A stretch of 64,000 nt of DNA from Azospirillum brasilense (lineage in GTDB: Bacteria; Pseudomonadota; Alphaproteobacteria; Azospirillales; Azospirillaceae), in contig NZ_CP059451.1 in the NCBI RefSeq assembly GCF_022023855.1, forward strand, positions 310,001-374,000. Direction: 5' to 3'. The notes beneath the pieces were generated by a model. The model was not told where the DNA came from and searched no databases. It was given only the letters and a program-made list of their open reading frames with translations. Shown one piece after another: positions 1 through 8,268 of the stretch (position 1 is the stretch's first letter; every line of letters begins with the position of its first letter). Position numbers and translations under genes: made by a program.

Positions 1-911
1 TCGAGGTCGCGGCCGATGAAGACAAGCTGGTTCAGCCGTTCCTCGCCGGGTTTCCAAGGCCGGCCCGGCCGCCCGTCCAGCGTCATGTGGACGCCGTGAA
101 AGACGAAGCGGCGGCCCTGGCCGTCGAGATCCAGCACGCCCTTGGCGCGCAGCAGGTCACGCCCCTTGTCCTGGATAAGCTGGTTGAGCCAGCGGTCGAC
201 GGCCGCCGGGTCAAGCCGTCCGGGCTCGCGAAAGGCCACGCAGCCGATGCCGGCGTCGTGTTCGTGCTCATGCTCATCCAGGATATCGGGGTCGAGGCGC
301 AGGATGTTCTGCAGGTCGAAGGCGCCGATGCCGAGGATCTCCGAGAGCGGCAGGGCGCACTCCTCGGTGCGGTGGATGCGCGCCAGCGGGTTGAGCCGGC
401 GGATCTCGCGTTCCACGGCGTCGAGCGCCGCGGCGGGTTCCAGGTCGATCTTGTTCAGCAGGATAACGTCCGCGAAGGCAACCTGTTCGCGCGCTTCGTC
501 ATGACCGAGTTGCAGGGGAAGGTGGCGGGCATCGGCCACGGTGATGATGGCGTCCAGTACAAAGCGGCCACGCAGCCCTTCGTCCAGCACGAAGGATTGA
601 ATGACGGGAGCCGGGTCGGCAAGGCCGCTCGTTTCGATCACCACCCGGTCGAATCCGCGTTCGCCTTCGGCCAGCTTCACCAACGCCTCGATCAGGTCAC
701 CGCGGACGATGCAGCAGACGCACCCGTTGTTGAGTTCGACGATCGTCTCGTCCGTCGCCGTCACGAGCAGCCCGTCGATGCCAAGTTCCCCATATTCGTT
801 GACGATGACGGCGGTCCGCCCGCCACCGCACTCCGCCAGGATGCGGTTGAGCAGGGTCGTCTTGCCGGCCCCGAGAAATCCGGTCAACACGGTCACCGGA
901 ATCGGTCGCAT
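1..911 (-). CDS. CobW/COG0523-family GTPase (metallochaperone), 3' end cut by window edge
   Basis: G3E-family P-loop GTPase thought to deliver a metal (zinc, or cobalt for B12) to client proteins. The start ATG is at 909-911. The protein opens with a hydrophobic strand and the Walker A GFLGAGKTT, followed near residue 65 by the family signature GCVCC, a metal-binding CxCC motif. A His-rich stretch DEHEHEHD lies about two thirds along, and the C-terminal domain ends in LVFIGRDL, typical of the CobW C domain, so only a short tail is missing. Reading is open for 303 codons to base 1. The exact client and metal cannot be told; no Zur box was recognised upstream. Family assignment is firm, function is inferred. 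Confidence 0.9.
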   Translation of the reverse strand, partial: MRPIPVTVLTGFLGAGKTTLLNRILAECGGGRTAVIVNEYGELGIDGLLVTATDETIVELNNGCVCCIVRGDLIEALVKLAEGERGFDRVVIETSGLADPAPVIQSFVLDEGLRGRFVLDAIITVADARHLPLQLGHDEAREQVAFADVILLNKIDLEPAAALDAVEREIRRLNPLARIHRTEECALPLSEILGIGAFDLQNILRLDPDILDEHEHEHDAGIGCVAFREPGRLDPAAVDRWLNQLIQDKGRDLLRAKGVLDLDGQGRRFVFHGVHMTLDGRPGRPWKPGEERLNQLVFIGRDL

Positions 912-1624
912 GGCGATGCTCCGTTGCTTCAGGTTGCAAAGGGCAGCCTTCACCTGCGGAGATGGCCGAAAAGATCCGGACGTTCCGCTTCAGCGCTGCT
1001 GTGGTATACATTGCACCGCATACCATTCGCTGACTCAACAAGCGGCAGAGGGCAATTCCGGACAAAGCGCCTATCAGAATCGGCCAACCGCTTTGTGTGG
1101 ATCGACATGGGGATACGGACTCTGACGCGGTTCGGGAGTCCTGGCACCGCATGGCGGCGTGGTGCGGGAATGGGGGATTGGCGACGGCTTGGGGTTCGGT
1201 GCGGAAGCCGGGCGCTGTTGATGCTCGCGCTAAGAACCGCTGGCCGCGACGGAGGGAGTATGCCGTCTTGAGAGCGATCGGCGAGCAGACCGCCGACGCG
1301 CCGAAAAGCGGCGTTCTCAAGGGGGCTGAATTCTCAGTTTTGGTTGCAAAGTCGCAAATACGCTGGGAGAGCGGCGCTATACGGGCTCAGTTCGCCCCAA
1401 AGCCAGATCAAGTGTCGGAAAGTCTTGGCGAGGTTGGCGATGCCGCTCGTCACCGTCGCGCGACCGAGGCCGATGGCACGGATGAACGACAGCCGGTCGC
1501 GCACCTGATACCAGCCTTGGCGACGGCGGCGGTGGCGGACCTGGGTTGGTTCCCGTTTCCCGAATACACTCAGCCCGGCTTTTTCGCAGCAACGCCCGGC
1601 AAATATGCTCAGAAAACGACGCCG
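912..1624. other. Intergenic region with inverted repeat and possible transposase relic
   Basis: No intact gene. An inverted repeat TGGTAT (1002-1007) / ATACCA (1020-1025) lies about 90 bases upstream of the CobW start and contains TGGTATACAT, like motifs near the GntR gene. On the minus strand about 1375-1560, the translation RATVTSGIANLAKTFRHLIW resembles the C-terminal end of a degraded DDE transposase, but no start, domain or terminal repeat is visible. That identification is a guess. Confidence 0.35.
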
Positions 1625-2296
1625 CTACTCATGGTCACCGACGGGCGGCATGGAGACCACCATATCGACCCAGATGCTTCCGCCCGTGGTCATGTGGTCG
1701 TGCATGTGCCGGCGCGCGGCCTCGCCATCCCCTTCCAGGATCGCTTTCACGAAAAGGTCGTGTTCCGTGTAGGACTTCAAGGGACGCGCGGTGTGCTGGA
1801 ACGGATACTGGCGGTAGATGCGCAGGCGACTGCGAATGAGTTTCGCCTGATGCTCCAGATGCTCGTTCCGGCTTCCGGCGTAGATCAACTCATGGAGTTC
1901 GCGATTGAGATTGTCGTAGGCCTCGATGTCGCCGGCCTCGGCGGCGGCGCGGCTCGCTTCGTGCACTTCCAGAAGACGCTTGCGCCCGGCGATTCCCATG
2001 CGGCGGGCGGAAAGGCTGGCGGCCAGGGATTCCAGTTCGACCAGAACCTCCATCATGCCGACGAGCTGCTTGGCGGACATCCGCAATACGGAGGCGCCGG
2101 CTCCCGGCTTTATCGTGACCAGGCCGCTCGAACCGAGCTGGGACAGCACCTCGCGCACCGGCGTCCGTGACACGCCGAACCGTTCGGCCAAAGCTCGTTC
2201 GTCCAGGCGCTCACCGGGCGCGATGATCCCGCCCAGAATTTCCTGTTCGAGCACCTGCCGCATTTCCGTTACGCGGCTTGGCTTTTCCGCCTGCAT
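1625..2296 (-). CDS. GntR-family transcriptional regulator, FCD subfamily
   Basis: Predicted DNA-binding repressor or activator of 223 residues. The N-terminal winged helix contains LDERALAERFGVSRTPVREV, the GntR recognition helix, and is followed by an all-helical FCD ligand domain with metal-type residues (NRELHELIYAGSRNEHL and a late RRHMHDHM with histidines). ATG 2296 is chosen; a TTG at 2329 would add 11 residues. It is divergent from the catabolic cluster starting at 2666 and probably controls it. FCD regulators commonly sense small organic acids, so an acid handled by the adjacent cluster is a reasonable ligand. Confidence 0.88.
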   Translation of the reverse strand: MQAEKPSRVTEMRQVLEQEILGGIIAPGERLDERALAERFGVSRTPVREVLSQLGSSGLVTIKPGAGASVLRMSAKQLVGMMEVLVELESLAASLSARRMGIAGRKRLLEVHEASRAAAEAGDIEAYDNLNRELHELIYAGSRNEHLEHQAKLIRSRLRIYRQYPFQHTARPLKSYTEHDLFVKAILEGDGEAARRHMHDHMTTGGSIWVDMVVSMPPVGDHE

Positions 2297-2362
2297 GGCA
2301 TGATCCGTTGGCAAATCGGGATCGGCCAACAGTATCGCGTGCGCCGGTCGGCGTCAATGTGA

Positions 2363-2372
2363 TGGTATGCCA
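2363..2372. promoter_or_regulatory. Candidate GntR operator, site 1
   Basis: TGGTATGCCA, a near-palindrome of the kind bound by FCD-type GntR regulators, 67 bases upstream of the gntR ATG. Related words occur at 2572-2581 (TGGTATGCAT) and 1002-1011 (TGGTATACAT). Operator role is inferred. Confidence 0.45.
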
Positions 2373-2571
2373 AAACTCGCTTTTGGTCGACCGAAGAGCC
2401 GCAACCGGCGGAGAAATCAGGCCGTAGCAAGCCGCAGCGCACCCTCGCCCGGCGAAGGTTTTCAGCGCTCTCCAACGCGCAAAGCACGATCGGATACCGA
2501 TGCCGCCTATTGCTGGGCGAGCAAACCATAAGCGTGCCAAACTTTCCATGTTGCATTCCATTGTCGCTCTC

Positions 2572-2581
2572 TGGTATGCAT
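2572..2581. promoter_or_regulatory. Candidate GntR operator, site 2
   Basis: TGGTATGCAT, 85 bases upstream of the crotonase start and matching 8 leading bases of the 2363 site. Its position suits control of the forward cluster. Inferred from motif similarity only. Confidence 0.4.
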
Positions 2582-2665
2582 ATCGTCGTTCATGGTTCTT
2601 TAGAAAAACGAAGGCGGTATCCGCAGGGCCGCGCCGTCGCCAATGACGGCGCCTGGGAGGAAACA

Positions 2666-3460
2666 ATGAACGGGACGCCACGGGGTCAATCGGACGGGCC
2701 GGCGACAGCCCCCCAACTGACCGTGAAGGACGCGGTGGGCACCATCCGGCTCAACCGCCCGCTTCAGCACAATCGGATCGACGTGGCGGACATCGCCATT
2801 CTGGAGGAAAGAATCGCGGCCGCCGAAGCGAACCCGTCCGTTCGCGTGCTGGTTCTGACCGCGACGGGGCCGAGCTTCTCGTCCGGGTACGACCTGAGCA
2901 CGGCCCAATCGTCCCAGCGCGGCGGGGCGGACGGTCAGGACGGGGAGAATGCCTTCGCACGGTTGTGCGATCGCGTTGAAGCGGTCCGTGTTCCGACGAT
3001 CTGCGCCCTCAACGGCAGCGTCTATGGTGGCTCTACCGACTTGGCGCTCGCCTGCGACTTCCGCATCGGCGTGACCGGGATGCGCATGCGCATGCCGGCC
3101 GGGCAGCTTGGCATACAATTCTACCCCGGCGGCCTTCGCCGTTACGTGTCGCGGCTCGGCCTCAACGCGGCCAAGCGCTTGTTTCTCACGGCGGAAACGA
3201 TCGCCGACCACGAAATGTTGAACATCGGCTTCCTGGACCGGGTCGTCGATCCCGACGACCTCCCGGCCGCCGTGGACGAACTGGCCGGACGCATCACGGC
3301 CTGCGCGCCGCAGGCCATCGCCGGCATGAAGCGCGCGCTCAATGACATCGCCCGTGGAGAAATGGACGATCGGGCGGCGGAAGCGGCCTTCACCGCGAGC
3401 CTACGATCCGACGAGTTCGCCAACGCCCTGAAGGTTTGGTCGCAGCGCCGAGCGTCCTGA
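2666..3460 (+). CDS. Enoyl-CoA hydratase/isomerase (crotonase) family protein
   Basis: Crotonase-fold protein of 264 residues, expected to act on an acyl-CoA thioester in the cytoplasm. ATG 2666 is preceded by GGGAGGAAACA, a strong ribosome-binding site; upstream in-frame codons are not needed. Oxyanion-hole segments are visible: SFSSGYDLS and NGSVYGGSTDLALACD. The usual catalytic glutamates of hydratases are not evident: the segment normally reading PE..lGl reads PAGQLGIQFYPGG, so the protein may be an isomerase, thioesterase-like or other crotonase rather than a classic hydratase. First gene of a forward cluster of six. Confidence 0.85.
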   Translation: MNGTPRGQSDGPATAPQLTVKDAVGTIRLNRPLQHNRIDVADIAILEERIAAAEANPSVRVLVLTATGPSFSSGYDLSTAQSSQRGGADGQDGENAFARLCDRVEAVRVPTICALNGSVYGGSTDLALACDFRIGVTGMRMRMPAGQLGIQFYPGGLRRYVSRLGLNAAKRLFLTAETIADHEMLNIGFLDRVVDPDDLPAAVDELAGRITACAPQAIAGMKRALNDIARGEMDDRAAEAAFTASLRSDEFANALKVWSQRRAS

Positions 3461-3535
3461 CCGCCTCCGCCCCGGGCGCACGCCGGATCGGCGCACCAGC
3501 CGCATTCGACCGCCCCATTCAAAAAGAGACCGTCC

Positions 3536-5035
3536 ATGACCGACCAGAACCTGGTTCTGAACACGACCCCCCATGCCCTCGCGCGCGAGTTGTCGGGTTT
3601 GCTGCTGATCGGCGGCGAGCTCCGGCCGGCGGCCACGGGGAAGACCTTCGATATCGTGAACCCCGCAACGGGCGACGTGATCGCCACGGCGGCGGACGGC
3701 GGCGAGCGGGACGTTGACGCCGCGGTCCGCGCGGCGGCCGCGGCGCAAGGCGCCTGGGCGCGCCTTTCGGCGCGCGAGCGGGGCCGGCTGCTGGTCGAAT
3801 GCGGGCGCCGTCTGACCGGCCATGCCGAGGAGATCGGGCGCCTGCTCGCCCTCGAGACGGGGAAGGCCATTCGGACCGAAAGCCGGGTCGAGGCGTCGCT
3901 GGTGGCGGACACCCTGACCTTCTACGGCGGGCTCGCGTCCGAGCTGAAGGGCGAAACCGTCCCCTTCCACCCGAAGATGCTGACCTTCACCCAGCGCGAG
4001 CCGATCGGCGTCGTCGGCGCCATCATCCCGTGGAACGTGCCGCTGTACCTGATGGCGCTCAAGATCGCGCCGGCGCTGGTCGCCGGAAACGCGGTCATCG
4101 TCAAATCCGCCGAGGAGGCGCCTCTCGCGGCCCTGCGCGTCGTCCAGGTCATGAACCAGGTTCTGCCGACGGGGGTCCTCAACATCCTGTCGGGCGACGG
4201 TCCCGGCTGCGGCGCCCCCCTGGTCACCCATCCGGGGGTCGGCAAGGTGACCTTCACCGGCTCGGTGGAGACGGGGAAGATCATTTCGCATCTGGCGGCC
4301 GACAAGCTGATCCCCGTCACCCTCGAACTGGGCGGCAAAAGCCCGATGATCGTGATGGGCGACGCCGATCTCGACAAGGCCATCGACGGCGCCGTGGCGG
4401 GCATGCGCTTCACGCGGCAGGGCCAGAGCTGCACCGCCTCCTCGCGCATCTTCGTCCACGAGAGCCTTCACGACTCCTTCATCGACAAACTCAAGGCGAA
4501 GGTCGACGCCATGACCATGGGCGACCCGCTGGACGAGGCGACGGACATCGGCACCATCATCTCGCCGCAGCAGTTCGAGCGGGTGCAGTCCTACATCGCG
4601 CTCGGCGAGACGGCGGAGGGCGCGGTGGCCCATCGTTGCTCGGCCCTGCCGAAGGACGAGCGGTTGGCGCGCGGCCTGTTCGTACAGCCCGTCCTCTTCA
4701 CCGGCCTTGCCAACGATCACCGGCTGGCCCGCGAGGAAATCTTCGGACCGGTCACCTGCGTGATCGCCTTCCGCGACTACGAGGACGCGTTGGCCATGGC
4801 CAACGACAGCGATTTCGGCCTCGCCGCGACCATCTGGACGCGCGATCTCCGCACCGCCCTCGACGCGACCCGGCGGCTCCAGGCCGGCTTCGTGCAGGTC
4901 AACCAGAACCTCGTGGTTCAGCCGGGCCTGTCCTACGGCGGCTTCAAGCAGTCCGGCCTTGGCAAGGAAGCATCCCTCGAAGCGATGCTCGACCACTTCA
5001 CGCACAAGAAGACGGTCATCATCAACATGGACTGA
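3536..5035 (+). CDS. NAD(P)-dependent aldehyde dehydrogenase (probable semialdehyde dehydrogenase)
   Basis: ALDH-superfamily enzyme of 499 residues, full length. Oxidises an aldehyde to the acid using NAD(P). Visible motifs: the PWNVPL cofactor segment, FTGSVETG, catalytic Glu264 in ELGGKSP, nucleophile Cys299 in GQSCTAS, and EEIFGPV near the C-terminus. Begins 76 bases after the crotonase, within the same transcription direction. With the neighbouring 3-hydroxyisobutyrate-type dehydrogenase and malonyl-CoA synthetase, malonate or methylmalonate semialdehyde is an attractive substrate, but this is inference. It resembles general ALDHs rather than the CoA-acylating MmsA type. Confidence 0.92.
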   Translation: MTDQNLVLNTTPHALARELSGLLLIGGELRPAATGKTFDIVNPATGDVIATAADGGERDVDAAVRAAAAAQGAWARLSARERGRLLVECGRRLTGHAEEIGRLLALETGKAIRTESRVEASLVADTLTFYGGLASELKGETVPFHPKMLTFTQREPIGVVGAIIPWNVPLYLMALKIAPALVAGNAVIVKSAEEAPLAALRVVQVMNQVLPTGVLNILSGDGPGCGAPLVTHPGVGKVTFTGSVETGKIISHLAADKLIPVTLELGGKSPMIVMGDADLDKAIDGAVAGMRFTRQGQSCTASSRIFVHESLHDSFIDKLKAKVDAMTMGDPLDEATDIGTIISPQQFERVQSYIALGETAEGAVAHRCSALPKDERLARGLFVQPVLFTGLANDHRLAREEIFGPVTCVIAFRDYEDALAMANDSDFGLAATIWTRDLRTALDATRRLQAGFVQVNQNLVVQPGLSYGGFKQSGLGKEASLEAMLDHFTHKKTVIINMD

Positions 5036-5069
5036 TCAAGAATTCATCAAAAAAAGGGAGGAAACAAGA

Positions 5070-6269
5070 ATGCGTACGTCCTTTATCGCCGCCCTTCTCG
5101 CCACGACGACCTTGACGGCGGGAGCGGCCCAGGCCGCCGACGTCATCCGGATCGGCGTTCTGAACGATCAGTCGGGTCTGTACAGCGAATTCGGCGGCGC
5201 CGGTTCGGTCGAGGCGGCGCGGCTGGCCGTCGAGGATTTCGGCGGCCAGGTTCTGGGCAAGAAGATCGAGATCCTGTCGGCGGACCACCAGAACAAGCCC
5301 GACATCGGGCTGGCGAAGGCCCGCGAATGGTTCGACACCCAGGGCGTCCATGCCATCGCCGACCTGACCAATTCGGCCATCGCCATCGGGGTCCAGAACC
5401 TCGCCCGCGAACGCGGGAAGATCACCCTGGCCACTGGTCCGGGGACGACGCGCCTCACCAACGAAGACTGCTCGCCCAACGGCTTCCACTGGATGTGGGA
5501 CACCTATTCCCAGGCGGTCGGAACCGCCCGCGCCGTGGTCCAGGACGGCGGCAAGGACTGGTTCATGCTGACCGCCGACTATGCCTTCGGTCATCAGATG
5601 TCCGCCGACATCGACAAGACGGTCAAGGAGAACGGCGGCAAGGTGCTGGGGCAGGTCAGGCACCCGCTCGGCAACAGCGATTTCTCCTCCTTCCTTCTCC
5701 AGGCACAGGCGTCCAAGGCCGCGATCATTGGGCTCGCCAACGGCGGGACGGACACCACCAACGCGGTCAAGCAGGCGGCGGAGTTCGGCATCACCAGCAG
5801 CGGCCAGAAGCTCGTCGGGCTGGCCGTCCTGATCAGCGACGTGCATGCGCTCGGCCTTGAAAACGCCAAGGGGCTGATCGCGACCACGGCCTACTACTGG
5901 GATCGCGACGAGGGCAGCCGCAAGCTGGGTGAGCGCTTCGAGGCGCGCATGAAGCGCAAACCCAACATGGTCCAGGCCGGCGTGTACTCGGCGGTGACGC
6001 ATTACCTGAAGGCGATGCAGGCGGCCGGCACCGACGACGGCACCGTGGTCGCCGCCAAGATGAGGGAACTTCCCGTCGACGATCTCATCACCAAGGGCGG
6101 CAAGGTCCGCGAGGACGGCCGGGTCATCCGTGACATGTACCTGATCGAGGTCAAGACTCCGGCCGAGTCCAAGGGACCCTGGGATTATTACAAGGTTCAG
6201 CGCACCATCCCCGGCGACCAGGCGGCGATCCCCTTGAGCGAAAGCAAGTGCTCCCTGGTCAAGAAGTGA
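5070..6269 (+). CDS. Periplasmic substrate-binding protein, branched-chain amino acid/amide type
   Basis: Type I periplasmic binding protein of 399 residues (LivK/amide-urea family), which captures a small organic ligand for an ABC importer. A Sec signal peptide is clear: MRTSFIAALLATTTLTAGAAQA with cleavage after AQA. The mature part begins DVIRIGVLNDQSG, the family's first strand, and carries LATGPGTTRLTNEDCSPNGF in the hinge region. ATG 5070 follows AAGGGAGGAAACAAGA. No permease or ATPase genes accompany it here, so its transporter is elsewhere or it serves another importer. The ligand is unknown, probably the compound degraded by this cluster. Confidence 0.92.
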   Translation: MRTSFIAALLATTTLTAGAAQAADVIRIGVLNDQSGLYSEFGGAGSVEAARLAVEDFGGQVLGKKIEILSADHQNKPDIGLAKAREWFDTQGVHAIADLTNSAIAIGVQNLARERGKITLATGPGTTRLTNEDCSPNGFHWMWDTYSQAVGTARAVVQDGGKDWFMLTADYAFGHQMSADIDKTVKENGGKVLGQVRHPLGNSDFSSFLLQAQASKAAIIGLANGGTDTTNAVKQAAEFGITSSGQKLVGLAVLISDVHALGLENAKGLIATTAYYWDRDEGSRKLGERFEARMKRKPNMVQAGVYSAVTHYLKAMQAAGTDDGTVVAAKMRELPVDDLITKGGKVREDGRVIRDMYLIEVKTPAESKGPWDYYKVQRTIPGDQAAIPLSESKCSLVKK

Positions 6270-6299
6270 CCCACTGAAAGACCCTTCCGGAGGAAAATC

Positions 6300-7211
6300 A
6301 TGGCGCGGATTGCTTTCATCGGACTCGGCAACATGGGCCGTCCCATGTGCGACAACCTGACCAAGGCCGGGCATGACGTCGTCGGGTACGACGTGGTGGC
6401 CGCGGCGCGCGACGCCTACGCCGCCGCCGGTGGCCGCGTGGTTTCCACGCTGGCCGATGCGCTGGCCGATGCCGACACCGTCATCAGCATGATCCCGACG
6501 GGAAAGCATGTGCGGGCCGCCTACGAGGGCCAAGACGAGGGTGAGGGCGGCGTGCTGGCGCACGCCCGTCCGGGCACGATGCTGATCGACTGCTCCACCA
6601 TCGACGTGGAGAGCGCGCGGGCGGTCAGCAAGGCGGCGGCCGAGGCCGGTTTCGTCATGGTGGACGCCCCGGTGTCCGGCGCCGTTCCGGCGGCGCAGGC
6701 CGGGACCCTGACCTTCATGGTCGGCGGCACCGCCGAGGGTTTCGAGCGCGCCCGCCCGGTGCTGGCTGCCATGGGTCCCAAAATCTTCCATGTCGGCGCA
6801 TCCGGGAACGGCGTAGCCCTGAAGATCTGCAACAACATGATGGCGGGCATGAGCATGGTCGCCATCAGCGAGGTGTTCGCCCTGGCCGAGAAGCTCGGGC
6901 TCGACCACCAGACGGTCTACGATGTCATGACCGTGTCCTCGGGCAATTGCTGGGCCTTGCAGAGCTATTGCCCGGTTCCGGGGCCGGTGCCGGCATCGCC
7001 GGCCAACCGCGACTACCAGCCGGGCTTCGCGGCGGCCATGATGCTGAAGGACATGCGCCTGTCCCAGAACGCGGCCGCCACCAGCGGCGCCGCCACGCCG
7101 CTCGCCGGCAGCGCCGCCGCGCTCTACCAGATGCTTGTGGAGCACGGTCACGGAAACAAGGATTTCAGCGCCGTCTTCGCCCTGATCACCGGACGGCTGA
7201 CATCGGCGTGA
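6300..7211 (+). CDS. 3-hydroxyisobutyrate dehydrogenase-family enzyme
   Basis: Beta-hydroxyacid dehydrogenase of 303 residues. Oxidises a 3-hydroxy acid such as 3-hydroxyisobutyrate or 3-hydroxypropionate to its semialdehyde with NAD(P). The N-terminal Rossmann motif is IAFIGLGNMGRPM; the substrate motif DAPVSGAVPAAQAGTLTFMVGG and the catalytic-Lys helix GNGVALKICNNMMAG are both present, as is the late MMLKDMRL segment. RBS CCGGAGGAAAATC precedes ATG 6300. Next to an aldehyde dehydrogenase and MatB it fits a three-step conversion to malonyl- or methylmalonyl-CoA. Related tartronate semialdehyde reductases are an alternative reading. Confidence 0.88.
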   Translation: MARIAFIGLGNMGRPMCDNLTKAGHDVVGYDVVAAARDAYAAAGGRVVSTLADALADADTVISMIPTGKHVRAAYEGQDEGEGGVLAHARPGTMLIDCSTIDVESARAVSKAAAEAGFVMVDAPVSGAVPAAQAGTLTFMVGGTAEGFERARPVLAAMGPKIFHVGASGNGVALKICNNMMAGMSMVAISEVFALAEKLGLDHQTVYDVMTVSSGNCWALQSYCPVPGPVPASPANRDYQPGFAAAMMLKDMRLSQNAAATSGAATPLAGSAAALYQMLVEHGHGNKDFSAVFALITGRLTSA

Positions 7212-7225
7212 AAGGGAAACCGAGC

Positions 7226-8206
7226 ATGGTTCATGCGATCCGCGTCCACCAGCCCGGTGGTCCCGAAGCCCTGGCCTGGGAGGAGGTGGCCGTGCCGCCG
7301 CCCGGCCCGGGGGAGGCCCTGGTCCGCCACACGGCGATCGGCGTCAACCTCATCGACACCTATCACCGCTCGGCCCTCTCCGGGCAGTACGCGATCCCAC
7401 GCCCAGCCGTGCTGGGTGTGGAGGGCGCCGGCGTCGTCGAGGCGGTCGGCCCCGGCGTCACCGATGTGGCGCCCGGCGACCGCGTCGCCTACTGGATGCT
7501 GCTCGGCGCCTACGCCGAGCAGCGCATTGTTCCCACGCACCGCTTGGTGAAACTGCCGGACACGGTGCCGGACGAGGTGGCCGCCGCCGCGATGGTCAAG
7601 GGGACGACGGCGCAGTATCTGCTGCATCGCGTTCACCCGGTCAAGGCGGGGGAAACCCTTCTCGTGCACGCCGCGGCGGGCGGCGTCGGCCAGATGCTGT
7701 GCCAGTGGGCGCACGCTCTGGGGGCGACGGTGATCGGCACGGTCGGCTCGCCGGAAAAGGCGGCCGTCGCCCGGGGCGCCGGCTGCGATCACGTCATCCT
7801 CTACCGCGAGGAGGATTTCGTCGCGCGCGTCCGCGACATCACCGGCGGTCGCGGTGTCGACGTGGTCTACGACTCCGTCGGGCAGGACACCTTCATGGCG
7901 TCGCTGGACTGTCTGAAGCCCTTCGGCCTGATGGTCAGCTTCGGACAGGCGAGCGGCCCAGTGCCGCCCTTGGATATCAGCGTGTTGGCGCAAAAGGGCT
8001 CGATCTTCCTCGCCAAGCCGACCCTGGCCACGGTCACCCGCAGCCGCGACGACATCGAGACCCTGGCCGGCGGGCTGTTCGAGGCCCTGGCCTCGGGCCG
8101 CGTCCAGGTCGGCATCGCCCATCGGACGCCGCTCACCGAGGCCGCATCGGTGCACCGCGACCTGGAAGCCCGCCGCACGACGGGATCGATCGTGCTCATT
8201 CCCTGA
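7226..8206 (+). CDS. NADPH:quinone oxidoreductase (zeta-crystallin/QorA-like)
   Basis: Medium-chain dehydrogenase/reductase of 326 residues lacking zinc-ligand cysteines, as in quinone oxidoreductases. Motifs: VNLIDTYHRSG-like segment (VNLIDTYHRS), the GVEGAGVV strand, and the nucleotide-binding HAAAGGVGQMLCQ. It probably reduces quinones or enones with NADPH in the cytoplasm. ATG 7226 lies 14 bases past the stop of the preceding gene, with AAAGGGAAACC upstream, so it is co-transcribed. Its role in the cluster is unclear; removal of a reactive enone intermediate is one possibility. Confidence 0.88.
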   Translation: MVHAIRVHQPGGPEALAWEEVAVPPPGPGEALVRHTAIGVNLIDTYHRSALSGQYAIPRPAVLGVEGAGVVEAVGPGVTDVAPGDRVAYWMLLGAYAEQRIVPTHRLVKLPDTVPDEVAAAAMVKGTTAQYLLHRVHPVKAGETLLVHAAAGGVGQMLCQWAHALGATVIGTVGSPEKAAVARGAGCDHVILYREEDFVARVRDITGGRGVDVVYDSVGQDTFMASLDCLKPFGLMVSFGQASGPVPPLDISVLAQKGSIFLAKPTLATVTRSRDDIETLAGGLFEALASGRVQVGIAHRTPLTEAASVHRDLEARRTTGSIVLIP

Positions 8207-8234
8207 AGCGAACCGTCCTTCGCTTCAGGGAATG
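8197..8234 (+). terminator. Perfect 16-bp inverted repeat at the 3' end of the quinone oxidoreductase gene
   Basis: CATTCCCTGAAGCGAA (8197-8212) and its exact complement (8219-8234) flank a 6-base loop CCGTCC. The stem includes the TGA stop at 8204-8206. No T-tract follows, so it may be a partial terminator or an mRNA-stabilising hairpin between this gene and matB 34 bases downstream. Confidence 0.6.
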
Positions 8235-8268
8235 ACATGGCCCGCATCGCGGCGACAGGAACACCGGA

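Noticed and set aside
1097..2170. Long forward reading frame over the GntR region
   Set aside because: It runs antisense to a clear GntR protein and its translation has no recognised domain; typical high-GC shadow frame.
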